Assembly: GCF_000315625.1 (NCBI RefSeq)
Contig: NW_005434621.1
Span: forward strand, 104,721-168,720
Origin: Guillardia theta CCMP2712
Lineage: Eukaryota; Cryptophyceae; Pyrenomonadales; Geminigeraceae
Reading direction: 5' to 3'
Length of the DNA: 64,000 nt
Shown here: positions 47,658 to 58,771 of the stretch, piece after piece
Numbering within the stretch: the stretch's first letter is position 1
How the letters are laid out: each line of letters begins with the position of its first letter
Translations under genes and position numbers: made by a program
Notes under the pieces: model-generated
The model's input: only the letters and a program-made list of their open reading frames with translations
Database searches by the model: none
What the model was told of the DNA's origin: nothing

Positions 47658-50449
47658 TCACCTCCTCCGCCGCCTCCGCCTCCGCCTCGTACTCGCACTC
47701 GCACTCGCACTCCTCTTCCTCCTCCCTCTCCTCCTCCCCGCCCAAAACCCATTCACCTGAAGGTCGTCGCCCCATGATGCCAGTGCTGGCGCGTTCCGCA
47801 GCAGGATGACGCCAAACACGCACTGGTACCGCCATGAGCGAGAGAGAGAAAGGGGAGCGAGCAGGGGTTATAGGAACAACCAGGACAAGGGAAGCGACAG
47901 AGGCAGGAGGATGGAGGAGGAAGAGAGTGGTACGGGAGGACATGTAGTTTCTTACCTGTGAAACGAAGTCGAGGATGATGTATAAGAGAACAGCAAGGTC
48001 GCTGGGCAGGGCTGAGCAAGTTTGAGGGATCAAGAAGGAGCAAGCAAACAACCCGACCATGCGCTCCGTCGATGAGGACCCAAGCCCAGGGATAGATCAG
48101 GATGGAGAGCTGTGGCCATCCAACTTGAGGAAAGTACTGGCAGTGGAAGAGAGATGGCGGAAGGAGGGGAGGAGAAGCAGAAGGGCCGAAAAGAAAGAGA
48201 TAGACGCACGGAAGAAGGAGGGAGGGTACACATGGGACTGAAATTGGCAGAGAAGATGAAAGGAGGTACCAGAGTGATACACATCAGGACGCCGTAGAGT
48301 TTACGTGTTGAACGACCTTGCCTATTTCGATGTCAGAGCCGTCTCCATCCTCTCCCCTCCCTCCTCTCCCATCCATGAGCTTCACCGACCTTGCAGCTGC
48401 AGTCGGCAAGATCCCAATCATAGGAAGACAGACCCCAATGCAGAATGCGTTTCCAAAGACCTGAGATGTAGGTGGTTCAGTGGGAGTCGGGACTAACAAT
48501 GGGAAGAGAAGAACTAAGACTATCGAACACAGAGTGTGTCACAAGGGGAGAGGTGAAGGAGGACCGCGATCAGCAGGAAAAGTAGAGGCGGAAAGGGGTA
48601 ATTCGAGAAGGGAGGAAGAGCTCATACCCAGAATCCCCATCGAGAAGGAGTTGAGACAAATGCACCAACCATCCAGCAGAGCGTCTGGAAGCCAGTCAGA
48701 GAACGCCGAGGATGGGAAGGGAAGGTGAGGGGGGAACGGGGAGAAGAGACAAGAGGAGCGGGTGAGAAGTAGAGCAGAGCAGAAGAGGGTCAAGGCAACC
48801 ATCATCGTGTTGCAGAAAAACATGAAGACTCTTGTGCTGAAGCCAGCGCCAGTGATGAGGAAGAGATCGAGGAGGATGAGAGGAGTCGTGACGAGCTGCG
48901 GCGGGTTAGCATAGCAAGTTCATCTCACTCACCCGCATCGGTCACCTGCGCAATGTGGCGACCAAAAAAGAGAGGGTAAGTCTGAAGTGTCTTCCATTCT
49001 GAGCAGGAGGAGGGTCAAGGGAGGGTACTTGCTCCCAAGTTCACCTACCGTGCGGATTCTGTGGCTCCCCCTGGTTCAGAAGTCAGCAGGTGAAACGAGC
49101 GACGTTGAGACTTACCAAGTGCGCAGAGAAAGGTTGAGAGTAGTGCCATGACACTGGAAGAGAAATCAGCCAATGCAACCCCATCGTCGACCCGATCCTG
49201 CTCTCCTCCCTCTCTCCCTCCCTCCCTCCCTCCCTCCCTCCCTCCCTCCCTCCCTCCCTCCCTCCTTTGCGCTCCATCCTCTCTTGCCCTCCCTCCCCCT
49301 CCCTTTCTGTCCCTCCTTATCCGTTGCGTCCTTTCCCCTCGCACTAAAGAATCGAGCAAACTTCTGACCCTCACCTGCTCCCTGAGGCCCCTTGATTCTC
49401 CACAGCGGCTGATTTGGAGGTCACGCAATACGACATCATATCTTATGTTGCCAGCCTCCTGACCTGAATTCCGTTCCCAGTGGCCATGGCGAGATAAGAC
49501 ATCGTAGTGACGCTGCAAGATCAAGTCATCCAATGCTTCAGTCCAGCTTGACCCCGCAAACTTCTCACCTGGTAACAAAGAAGGTGTTGAAGTAGAGGAA
49601 CCTCCTCGCGCTCTCTGCCCTCAGCCCCCAGCTGCGTAACGCGCTCAGTGGTGGGATATGGCAGGGAAGCATCTGCTTCTTCATCTCTTACATCAGGAAC
49701 AGGAACGAGCAAATCAGCATCACAGCAAAGTTGAGGTAGAGCAAGAAGACACCAAACGGTGAGACCCCAACAACATGCATGATGTTTCTCAACTCCATCG
49801 CCTTCCAACTCTCAAGAAAAGCTTCCTCCATCGCCGACATCGGATCCTGCTCCCCGGAACACGTCCCTGTGCCCCCGTCTGTGTTGGGATGGAAGAAGCT
49901 GACGTTGATGGATTCAACCTTCGGACACTTCCTGTCCCGGCAGTCTACCGCAACGACGTACCAGTTGTGGGAGAACTTGCCTTGAATGTTCTTGAAGGCA
50001 TCGATCTGAGGTGCATGCATCGAGTTCTCCGTGATGGTAGCTTTCGCTGCCTTGCTGATCTCTTCGCAGGAACGGCCCATCATGTTCTTCTTCCAGAACG
50101 CGTCCCAAGAATTGTGCTCATCATCGAAGAAGAAGACAGTCATGGGAGGCGAGCTGTCTTTCCTCGTGATCTTCACTGTCAGCCTCGGAAGCTTGTGGTC
50201 GGGGTCTTTATCCTCCTCTTCGGTCGTCGCGCCGATGCAGAACATCCCAACCAGCACCGATTCCTTGCCAAAACAAATCGGATTTCTGATTTGAATGTTT
50301 GTTGTGTTGCCTGACGCCTGCGTTACAATGGTCTCAGGGAGCTGAGTGAGCGATGGGACCATCGGGAGCTGTTTCAGCGTTCTCATGGGGAATGCTGCGG
50401 TGCAGCCCAACAGCAGTGCTACCGATGCACATAGCCGATTCACGCGCAT
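47658..50449 (-). CDS. Rhodopsin homologue lacking the retinal lysine, with large ectodomain
   Basis: Thirteen exons join in phase: 49692-50449, 49569-49631, 49464-49512, 49375-49408, 49116-49153, 49049-49070, 48946-48998, 48800-48895, 48390-48460, 48270-48321, 48058-48136, 47956-48011, 47658-47822; 511 residues. A signal peptide and a ~210-residue extracellular domain (paired cysteines, one N-glycosylation-type NTT) precede seven helices: TM1 GVFLLYLNFAVMLICSFLFL, TM2 TTMSYLAMATGNG, TM3 RHIAQLVTTPLILLDL, TM6 ILIYPWAWVL, TM7 LYIILDFVSQ/CVFGVILLRNAP. Arg82, Thr89-Thr90-Pro91, Tyr185-Pro186 and Asp212 of bacteriorhodopsin are matched at the right spacing. The Schiff-base Lys216 is Gln (residue 457), Asp85 is Ala, Trp86 is Gln. 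It cannot bind retinal in the usual way. The last exon may be shortened by splicing after DDLQ. Confidence 0.78.
49205..49264. repeat. (CCCT)n tract in an intron
   Basis: About 14 CCCT units inside the intron 49154-49374 of the rhodopsin-like gene. Confidence 0.95.
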
Positions 50450-51897
50450 TCCGTCCGGGTATCGTCCCTCCCTGAAAGACCCTGCATCAGCATCTCATAC
50501 ACAACACCAGCTGATCTTTCAGCGCAAACTGCTGTCAGGTCAGCTGATGGGGAGTCAGAGTTCATGTGTTCATGGCATGCACCCTCCTTCCTGTCCATTT
50601 CTTCAACCCTTTCCGAATCCTCTCTCCTCCTCTCCATTCCTCCCTCCAATCTCCTCCTCCCTCCAATCTCCTCATCCCTCCTCTGTCATCCCTCATCTCT
50701 CCTGCACGTCATTCAAGCACATCTTCTGACTTGTTATGCATGATCCCAACCATTCTCGTCCTCTTTGCAATCCCCGCCATCTGTTCTTCGCCTTCCCAGC
50801 GCTCTTCCTCTTCAGCTGTCATGCTGTCGAACCTCGTAAACTTCAACTTTGAGTAAATTTAATTAGTTAAGTGGAAGGGAGAAAACGCGGATAGGTTGGA
50901 AAGGCATATCAACAAGTCCGCCTCACTACTGACGTAACAAGAAGAGAGAGACAGTTGAAACCTCTAGATGGCAGCGGCGGTCATCATGTTGCTAACTTAG
51001 TAAGCCAACGGTTGACAGTGGGCCACTGTTCACGCCGGGTTCAAGTTGTGCACTCAGTCAGCACTACATTCATGACCCCCCGGTCCGGGCGTCACGTATT
51101 TAACTTGAAGCCTGTGAAGTTATAAAAAATCAGTGCGAGGACTGGCATGGCAGGAGACTCAATTCAGTGATTCGACGTCGGAGCCTGCTGGGCCGCCTGA
51201 GGTGAGTGTCGCACAGGCCAGCGGCACGCGGCTGGCACTGCCCCCGGTGACATGGCGACTCGTGACTCCGAGTGAGAAGAGAAAACCCTGACATCCGATC
51301 CATCGGAGAACCAACCCCCCGGCCCGGCGGGCCGGGCCCGGGCGGCCTGCCGACCGGGTGATGACCGCTGTCCGGGTCCGATCAGGGTCCAAACTTCCGA
51401 TAGTATGCCCTTACCTGTCCTCGTACTGATTTTTAACTTAACTTTGAGTAAATGTTAGTATGATGCCGCGAGCGATGGCAACGCCAGTATGGCTGATCTT
51501 TAACTCAACTTTGAGTAAAGATTAGTATGGCACAGTGACTCCGGGCGATACGACCGCTCGCCAACCCGCCGATCATGAAAGTACGACTATTGGGTGACAA
51601 CTCGTGGATGACTCAGTACCCCTATTTCTGAGTGTAATGTCCCCTTCATCAGGGGGTGAGGTACTGCCTAGTACTAATGACGATTTTGCCAATGACCACA
51701 AGCACCACCCACCCGTATTATGTGTTAAGTACCCCCACCACCTCCATTTCCTTCTCGAACCCCCTCCTGAGAGCCTCGAAACAAAGTACTCTGACCCTCC
51801 TACCCCTACTCAAATATTTTCCTCACGCCTTTCTTCTACCCCCTCTCCTTCGCTCCCTCGCTCCCTCGCTCCCTCCTCCTCAAACTAGTCCATCCTC
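50450..51897. other. Intergenic island with GC-rich block and dispersed core repeats
   Basis: 50450-50860 is CT-rich; 50830-50860 ends with AACTTTGAGTAAATTT, a partial core. 51040-51400 is GC-rich (GGGCCCGGGCGG) with GTGACT words. 51590-51830 carries TACCCC motifs. No coding exon is seen before the ATG at 51898. Confidence 0.6.
51417..51453 (+). repeat. Dispersed ~35-bp core repeat, copy 3
   Basis: Identical to the copy at 2879 over about 34 bases (GTCCTCGTACTGATTTTTAA...). A second, diverged copy follows at about 51490-51520 (CTGATCTTTAACTCAACTTT), so the element is locally repeated with the trailing word TTAGTATG. Confidence 0.85.
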
Positions 51898-54117
51898 ATG
51901 GTCCATGAAGCCAGTGCTCTGGCGTGGGGCCTTGCCTCCGCCGCATCCCTTCCAGCAGGGGCTCTCGTCGCCATCATAAAGAGCCCTCCCGACAAGATGT
52001 CTGCCAACCTGATGTCGTTCGGAGGAGGCGCCTTGCTGTTTGCCCTCTCCATCGAGCTCTTCGGAGTCACCCTTGCACACAAAGATCACTTCATGATTCA
52101 CGAGTTCAACAAGGTACTTGCTGCACAACCCTCAACCTGATCCTTCACTTCTCACTTGCTCTACCAGATCATAGTCGTCATGGCCTTCGCTGCCTTGGGA
52201 GGAGGAGTAGTCTTCACTGGGCTCGATCACTTACTGAACAATGCTGGAGCTTTTTTGCGCAAGTTTTCTACTCTCCACTCAGAACAAACAAGAGGATACA
52301 TGGGTAGGCTGCTGGGATCGAAAACCATTTCAGCGTTACAATCTATTCGTGTGTTCCGTAACCTGCCTCGCTCAGCGCTGGAAGCCATTTTACCCCACAT
52401 GCAGAAGATTACCTTCGACTCTAACTCAAGGCCAATCCACTCTGAGATAAGCGAGGAGTCGCTGATCTATTTTGTTGTGCGAGGAAAGATCGCTTTGAAT
52501 TTCTGCGACAAGGAAGGGAATGTCCTGCCTCTGTCTCATCGCGAAATCAAGAAGAACGAGATTTTCGGTCACGAAGCGCTCTTAGCCGGCGGAACAGTGC
52601 GTTGTACTGCTGTAGCAGTCACTAAGACCGTCTGCTTGGCAATTGCTCCTCACGCACTGGAGCTCGTGCTCAAAGAGTTTGATCACAATTATCAGGACTC
52701 CTGCTCAATCTCCCTCTCCATTCAAAAGATTGTAGAGACTAAAGAGGACATCCCGCTGGCTGCCATGAATGGAACAGACTATGAGACGATCTTTCAGGGC
52801 GGATGCTTCCAAAGCTTCACCCTTGAGCACAAGAAGGCTCTGTTCTACAACATGTTTCAAGAAGCGTACTTCCTGGGGGAAGAGGTCTTCCAGGAGATCG
52901 ACAGCATGTCTTCGCTGTTCTTCATTGCGAGCGGCAGCGTAACAGTGTCAGAGGGCTCCTGCACCTCGGTGATACGTACAGGTCAGCTACTTGGGGGAGA
53001 TGTCATAGACATCAGAGCTCGCCGAAAGTCGGTCAGTCGAACTTCAGCTACAGCTTCTGCTGAAAGCAGGATTTACCGCATCCGAAGTGAAGAGCTTGCA
53101 AGGCTGCTCAGCGAGGATCCCACCCTTGAGCCTGCGCTGCTGGATGCTTGCCTGTGGCAGCCAGCAAGCTCGCTCGACGAGAGGGATGAGTTTGAACTTG
53201 ACGTCTCAGCTCAAGATTCTCCCCAGTCTCCACGGGACAAGGACACAACACCGCATGCGGCAGAGACCGCCGCTCTGCTGCACGGCGATGGCTGTCTGGA
53301 TGGCATGAACAGGTCTGAAGCTCGCAATAGCTTTCAACAGCCCAGGACCTCCATCGCGGCAAGTTTGCGGAAATCATTTTCTTCCCGCAGAGCGTCTCAT
53401 CAGTCCGAGCGCTACTCGGCTGAGCCGGTTATCAAGGGAAGGCTTTCTACGGAACTTGGCCGCATCCGAAGGCAGACGTCAGTGGACATCGAGAGAAGGA
53501 AGTCGCAGGATGCGCAGGACGAAAAGCTGAAGAACCCGAGCAAGAGGCCCAGCACAAGCGTGGAGGCCGCGAGAGCGTCCGTTGAGACCCCCGAACTCCC
53601 CAACCAGATCTTGGAGGAGAACGAAATGGCCGAGGCGGTGGCTGAGGACCTCAGCAAGGACAAGAACGTTGCGCTCATGATCTGGCTCGGAATTCTCATC
53701 GACGCCATCCCTGAGTCCATGGTGATTGGCTTTATCGTCGCCGAGGGATCTCGAAACCCCCTCGTCTTCGTCATCGGCGTTTTCCTCTCCAACTTCCCTG
53801 AAGCCATGGCGTCGGCTAACACCATGAAGCACGTCGGCCTCAACACCGTCACCATCTTGCTCCTCTGGACGTCTACCTGCGTCATCACTGGCCTTGGTGC
53901 GATGTTTGGGGCCGCGATCATGCCGAGCTCGGGCTTGAGCGGAGACTTCGAGCTCTTCGTGAAGGCCATGGAGGGGCTGGCGGCGGGTGCCATGCTGACC
54001 ATGATCGCTCAGACTATGCTGCCAGAAGCATGCGAGAAGGGAGGAGCCCTGACGGGAATCTTCTGCTCCTGCGGTTTTCTCTCAGCTCTGCTGGCGAAGC
54101 TCCTCCCCATATCATGA
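51898..54117 (+). CDS. ZIP-like metal transporter split by two cNMP-binding-like domains
   Basis: Exons 51898-52113 and 52168-54117, 721 residues. The first ~100 residues are three membrane helices of ZIP type (ASALAWGLASAASLPAGALV; MSFGGGALLFALSIELFGV; VVMAFAALGGGVVFTGLDHL). Residues ~130-280 (VFRNLPRSALEAILPHM...EIFGHEALL) and ~290-420 (CFQSFTLEHKKALFYNM...GQLLGGDVID) look like two cyclic-nucleotide-binding folds. A Ser/Arg-rich linker follows, then helices 4-8: LGILIDAIPESMVIGF and SNFPEAMASANTM stand where canonical ZIPs have HNxPEG and HExPE. His is replaced by Asp and Ser, so metal selectivity may differ or be lost. The cNMP folds occupy the cytosolic loop between helices 3 and 4, normally a regulatory His-rich loop. 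No family member with this layout comes to mind. Confidence 0.82.
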
Positions 54118-54923
54118 GATTCATAGGCCTCTCGGTGGCTCCGTCATCCGGATCTTCGGCGGTTAACCCGGCGGCGCGGCTATCATATCGGTCCAATATG
54201 CATGCCCCAGTGATTGAAGACGGTACCTCTTATGGCGCCGTCTCTTGTCTTCTCGCCGTATGGCCTGTGCGACAGCCAGGGCCTCCGAGCGGCCTCTATT
54301 CTCTTAATTGTCCTCGTACTGATTTTTAACTTAACTCCGAGTGAAGAAACTCTGAGTGAAGAAAGAAGCCCGATAGGGCAGCGGCACTGCGGCAGCCTGT
54401 CACACTGTCAGAGTGCCGCCGCCCCCCGGCCTCAGCCGCTGAGCCTGAGGGTGCCCGGCCACTCGCGGCTCGGACCGTCCAGAGTCCGGTCACGCCCGGC
54501 CGCGGCCCGGATCGGACGGTCGGCGGCGACTCGGATCTGATGATCGGCGCCGGACGGTCCTGGCACCGCCGGCTCACAGTTTGGGCCCTCGTCCCCGCAT
54601 CGCCCAGCGAGTTGACTAAAATCATGCAGATGGTCGCAAACTTCGGCTGCAAGGCCGAGCAGTGAGATGATGAGAGGGGAGGAGAGAGGAGGGAGGGAGG
54701 AGGAGCAGCAGCAGCAGGACAGGAGCAGAAGCAGCAGTGATGGGAGGAGGCAAAGGAGGAGGCAAAGGAGGAGGAGGAGGTCAGCGGGTTCGATGGGTAC
54801 TGTCTTTCCAGATATGAGGTGCAATGGCAGCGACCGTAGGCTGTACATCAGCACGATAACAGTGACATGGATGCTTGTGCAGCTGTTTGCGGCTTGACTT
54901 TGGTTCTTGCAGCTGACTTCAAG
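54118..54923. other. Intergenic with core repeat and GC-rich block
   Basis: The core at 54310-54346 is followed directly by a GC-rich block (about 54365-54600, CGGCCGCGGCCC-type). Then come a GGA/GCA repeat at 54670-54780 and the 5' flank of the next gene. Confidence 0.6.
54310..54346 (+). repeat. Dispersed ~35-bp core repeat, copy 4
   Basis: Begins GTCCTCGTACTGATTTTTAA and then diverges slightly (CTTAACTCCGAGTGAAG), abutting a GC-rich block on its right. Confidence 0.8.
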
Positions 54924-56478
54924 ATGAAAGCTTGCTCCCTTCACCTCCTAGCTCTTGCTTTGTCTTGCGTTGCGCTGCGATTGGACGGCGCTCCTCCTCC
55001 AGGAACTCGCATCAGGCAAACGCAGTGCACGTCCTGGCCCAGGCCCCTCAACATTCTTGGCTTTGCGAACCTCTGCGCAGACATGTACATGCACCCGTGT
55101 CAGAACACGGTCTCCGTGGAGATTTACCTGGAGGGTGCAACAGACGACCTTTTCTTCCAGGTGAAGCTCGAACGCTCCTCCGTGTCGGTCTCAGCTGCTC
55201 TCAGGAAATCTCTCCGGACGAGGGAGGGTTCTGCGCGAAGCCACCGGCAACCTCTGCAGTGACCAGCGCGTGCGGAACTGACTCCATGATCTGCATGAGT
55301 TTTATCAAGGATGGTCAAGACACGCTGCACATTGGGCCGAGGTTTTTGTCCGGTAGGGAGCGGAGGATGAGAGGATCTAGTCGCTGAGATGTTTGTCAGG
55401 TTGCCCGAGTGTCACCCTCAAGAACTGCCGGACATTCCCTGGAGCTTATCTTCCGGAGATCCCGATGCAGCTTGACTGTTAGTTCCTCTCACCTTGCTTT
55501 GATTGCTCCATCCCTCCCTCCCCCATCCCCCTCCTTCGCTCGTTCCCTCCATGATGGAGAGTATGTCCAGGTTTCCAACTAGGATTCAACTGTTCGAACC
55601 TGCAAACATGCGACAAATGCATCGAAAAAGGTTCAGAGTGGCAGGAGGCTATCGAGGGAGCGTACTAATACTTCCATCAAGGGTGCGGATGGTGCAGCGA
55701 GGGAGGAGGGCAGTGCATGGAAGGAGGTCTTCACGGCCCGATGTGCTCGACCTGCGGTAGCAACTGCTCGTGCTCATGGAGCTACGGCCAGTGCAAGGTC
55801 ACTTCCTGGGAGGGAGGAGTGTCTGTGTTGAGCCCTCCGTGCAGGTGCCGGAGGCTGACATGGAGAAATTTGAGCGCGACCTGAATCAGACAGCCGAGGC
55901 CCTGAAGAAAGCGACCAATGAGTGAGAAGAAGCTGCTGAGAGTTTCTTGCCTTGCTTGCTTGCTCTGTCCTGCCCACTCTCCATGTCCTGCTCACTCTCC
56001 ATGTTCTGCTCACTCTTTCGGTCTCGCTGACTCTCTGTGCCAGGCTGGAGGACCTCGAGGACGTCATCCGTGACGGCAAGGCCGTAAGAACGAGCCTCGT
56101 GTTACTCAGGTTACCACGTCTGACATGCCTCGATGGGTTAGGTGGACATCTCCGGAACTTCCTACAAGTGCAAGTGAGGATGCGTCTTGCCTGCCCTGCT
56201 CGCCCTTGTGACAGCCCAGCAGGACTGATGGGCAGATGAAGAGCTCTAGAGCCATCTCGACGACCTTTGCCGTCCTGATCTGCCTCTTTACCTTCCTGGG
56301 ATCGACACTCGTGGGGTACGCAACCAACCCCTTCACGCGTCCAGGTTGTGTGCCGACATGCTGCAGGTGCTACTCTGGGAAGCAAGGATACGCCGATGCC
56401 CTGTTGGAGAGGCTCTCGTCGCTGAAGAGGAGGGTGATGTCCAGGAACACCATGGACGCAGGGTCGCTCTACTCTTGA
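54924..56478 (+). CDS. Single-pass membrane protein with PSI-like cysteine domain
   Basis: Start at MKACSLHLLALALSCVALRL, a signal peptide. Exons assembled in phase encode a cysteine-bearing beta ectodomain (FANLCADMYMHPC; GFCAKPP...SACGTDSMICMSF; GCPSVTLKNC), then a PSI/plexin-type core CSNLQTCDKCIEKGCGWCSE with further CxxC groups, a short helical stalk (EADMEKFERDLNQTAEALKK; LEDLEDVIRDGKA), one membrane helix (TTFAVLICLFTFLGSTLV) and a ~40-residue basic tail ending at the TGA of 56478. The 51-bp intron interrupting the PSI core carries a perfect branch-site TACTAAT and must be removed, as it contains an in-frame stop. Layout parallels the protein at 17481-19560. Function unknown. Confidence 0.7.
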
Positions 56479-56725
56479 GAGCTCCACGCGTAGGAGAAGG
56501 GGAGGAGATGGTGGTGGAATGAGCCAATGTGAGTGAGAGGAGAGTCAAGGAGGAGGAGGGTAAGGGTGAGGAAGGGGATGGGAGGGAAGCGGAGGAGGGT
56601 CTAGGAGGGGAAGGAGGAGAGTGAAGGAGGAGGGAGAGAGGATGATTTAGTGTTTGTTTGACGGAGCCGTGGTATCTTGCCTACTGTTCTATCTGTGTGC
56701 TTTTAATATCTACAATGTGTCCACA

Positions 56726-58702
56726 TTAATCTTTGTCTACGGGCATTCTGTCGATGTCAATGACGGTCTCGTAAGGGATCTGATTCCTTACAAACTTGAG
56801 CTTCACGTGCAGCTCCGTCGTCTCCCTCTGCAGACTGGTCAGCTCCTCAACCCCCGCAAACTTGTCGGCGTCACCAGAAGCCGCCTTGCTTGCTGCAGGC
56901 TCGTGATTTTCACCTGCCCCCTCGGTCAGAACAGCGAGGTGGGAGGAGAGGGCAGGGAAGGAGCGGGAAGATAGAGGGGATGGAGGGAGAGGAATGGCCG
57001 TACCTCCTCCACATGAGTGAGGATGTCTCCACTGTAGATGGCGGGATGAGCTTTGGCTGCAGAACCTTCCTTGAGGACCTGGTAGATGTGAGGAGTAGAA
57101 GAGGAGGAAGGAAAGAGAGGAGGGAGAACAAGCAAGGCAGCATGGAGCGCAGGAGGAGGAGGAGGAGGAGGAGGAGGAGGAGGAGAGGGCATCAGAATGG
57201 AGGGAGAGGAGCTACCGAGTGAACTTTTACAGCTTCTCGGGTGTTGCCGATCAAATTGAGAGCGCGTGAGAGGTTGGAGGGTTTCCAGGACTCGAGGACA
57301 AGACCGATGCCGAAAGCAGGCCTCCCTTCCTCCAGCCCCTCTCCCTCCCCCCCACCGTTTCCCTCATGCCCGTCTGCCCTGCCCTGCTCCTCCCCGTCAC
57401 CTTTCGCCTCCTCCTTCAGGCCTTCTGAGTTTGACCCCTCGGTCTGTCCTCCCTGGGATAAAGGCTTCACGGAGGCACCCTCCTGTTTACCCTTTCCTCC
57501 TTCTCCTCCTCCCTCTCCTCCCTCTCCTCCTCCCTCTCCTCCTCCTTGTCTTGGATTGTTGCTCTGCGTATCTTGTTTCCTATCTGACGAAAACTTGAAG
57601 TTCGAGAACATGTTGCTGAGCAAGGACATCTGTGTCTTGTCCTGTGCCCTGTCCTGTACCTTCTTCTCCCCCTCTCCTCCTCCAGCTTCCCTCCCCTCCC
57701 TCTTCGAAGTTCCATCCTGCTCTTGCTTGCTCGCCCCTGGGATGTTAAGCTCCAGGAAGTCGAGGATGGAGCAGATGAGGAGGCCCTGCTTCCTCGTGTG
57801 ATTCATGAAGGAAACCTCAGCCTCCGATGGCCCGCACGTGAGCTTCGACAGAAACCCCTTGTTCTCCTTCCTCTCCATCCTGAACGCCCTCTTGTGCTGT
57901 ACGATTGAAGAAGAGGAGGGAGGAGAAGGAGAGAAGGAAAGAGGACAAGGAGGAGGGAGGAGGAGGGAGGAGGAGGAGGAGGAGGAGGAGGAGGAGGAGG
58001 AGGAGGAGAAGGGAGAGGAACAGCGTGAGACACCCTGAACAGAACTCTCTTTCAGAAGCTCCTTACCAGGCCAATCACTTGTAGGCCATTAAGAAGCACA
58101 GTGCCAGGAGGGAGAGAAGAATCATCAGCATCGTCCACATGGTAGGTGAAGGTGGGCGACGTCAGCCGCAGGATCTTGGTCTCTACCAACTTCTTTTCTC
58201 CCGTCTCCTCTAGCTGCAGGTCAGGCAGGTCAGCATCGCCGAGAGGAGCAGCAACATAGTTGCATACCATGACGACGTGCGCGCGCTCTCCGTTCTCCAC
58301 TCCTGCGTTCCTGCCCCTGTGAAGCTCCACAGGAGGGACCGCTGGCCCAGGGTCCGAGCAGGCGACGAAGGTGAACCCGAGCTTTGGGGAGGAGAGGAAG
58401 TGGGTACGGGGGAGGAGCGGGACCTGGTGTCTGTCCCCTGTGGAAAGATCGAAGATGGCGACACAATCATCAGCGTCGAGCTCTGACGGCAGCGCGTCGC
58501 TGGTGGTCAGAATCCCCACCATGTCCTTGAACTGAACGTAGATCCCGCAAACTTGCTTGCTCCTCCTTCGTAGACGGCAGATAGCGTTGTTGAGCCGCAC
58601 CCTCCTCTGGTAGCTGCTCAGCATGGGCTCTCGGCCATGCATGCGATGCGGGACATCCTCGGACCCAGGCTCTCCGCCCAGCTCTCCGCCCTTGGGGTCC
58701 AT
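56726..58702 (-). CDS. Trypsin-like pseudoprotease fused to a PDZ domain
   Basis: The N-terminal exon (to about 58068) has the fold pattern of trypsin-like peptidases of the Trypsin_2 kind: GIYVQFKDMVGILTTSDALPS, then FLSSPKLGFTFVACS, then GTVLLNGLQVIGLV. Family members have LTNNHVLPS, LDFTVVA and GSSGSPVF at these points, so His is replaced (Asp), Asp by Gly and Ser by Pro/Thr: all three catalytic residues are gone. Later exons give a helical linker, a long Gly/Glu low-complexity region and a PDZ domain split over exons (FGIGLVLESW, VLKEGSAAKAHPAIYSGD, TELHVKLKFVRN), ending at TAA 56726. Upstream, an acceptor at 58772 shows at least one more 5' exon; the start at 58702 is therefore tentative. 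Probably a scaffold rather than a protease (inference). Confidence 0.7.
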
Positions 58703-58771
58703 CGTGGGATGAGGGTGATGATGACGGGGGTCAAGGTGAGGTGAAGCCTTGGTGGAAGCTACTGGATCATC

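Noticed and set aside
48933-48945. Exon extension reading VTDA before LVTTP in the rhodopsin-like gene, which would supply an Asp85 equivalent
   Set aside because: Using the later donor leaves the frame one base off, while the donor at CAG/gtgacc keeps phase and gives the exact Arg-to-Pro spacing of other rhodopsins.
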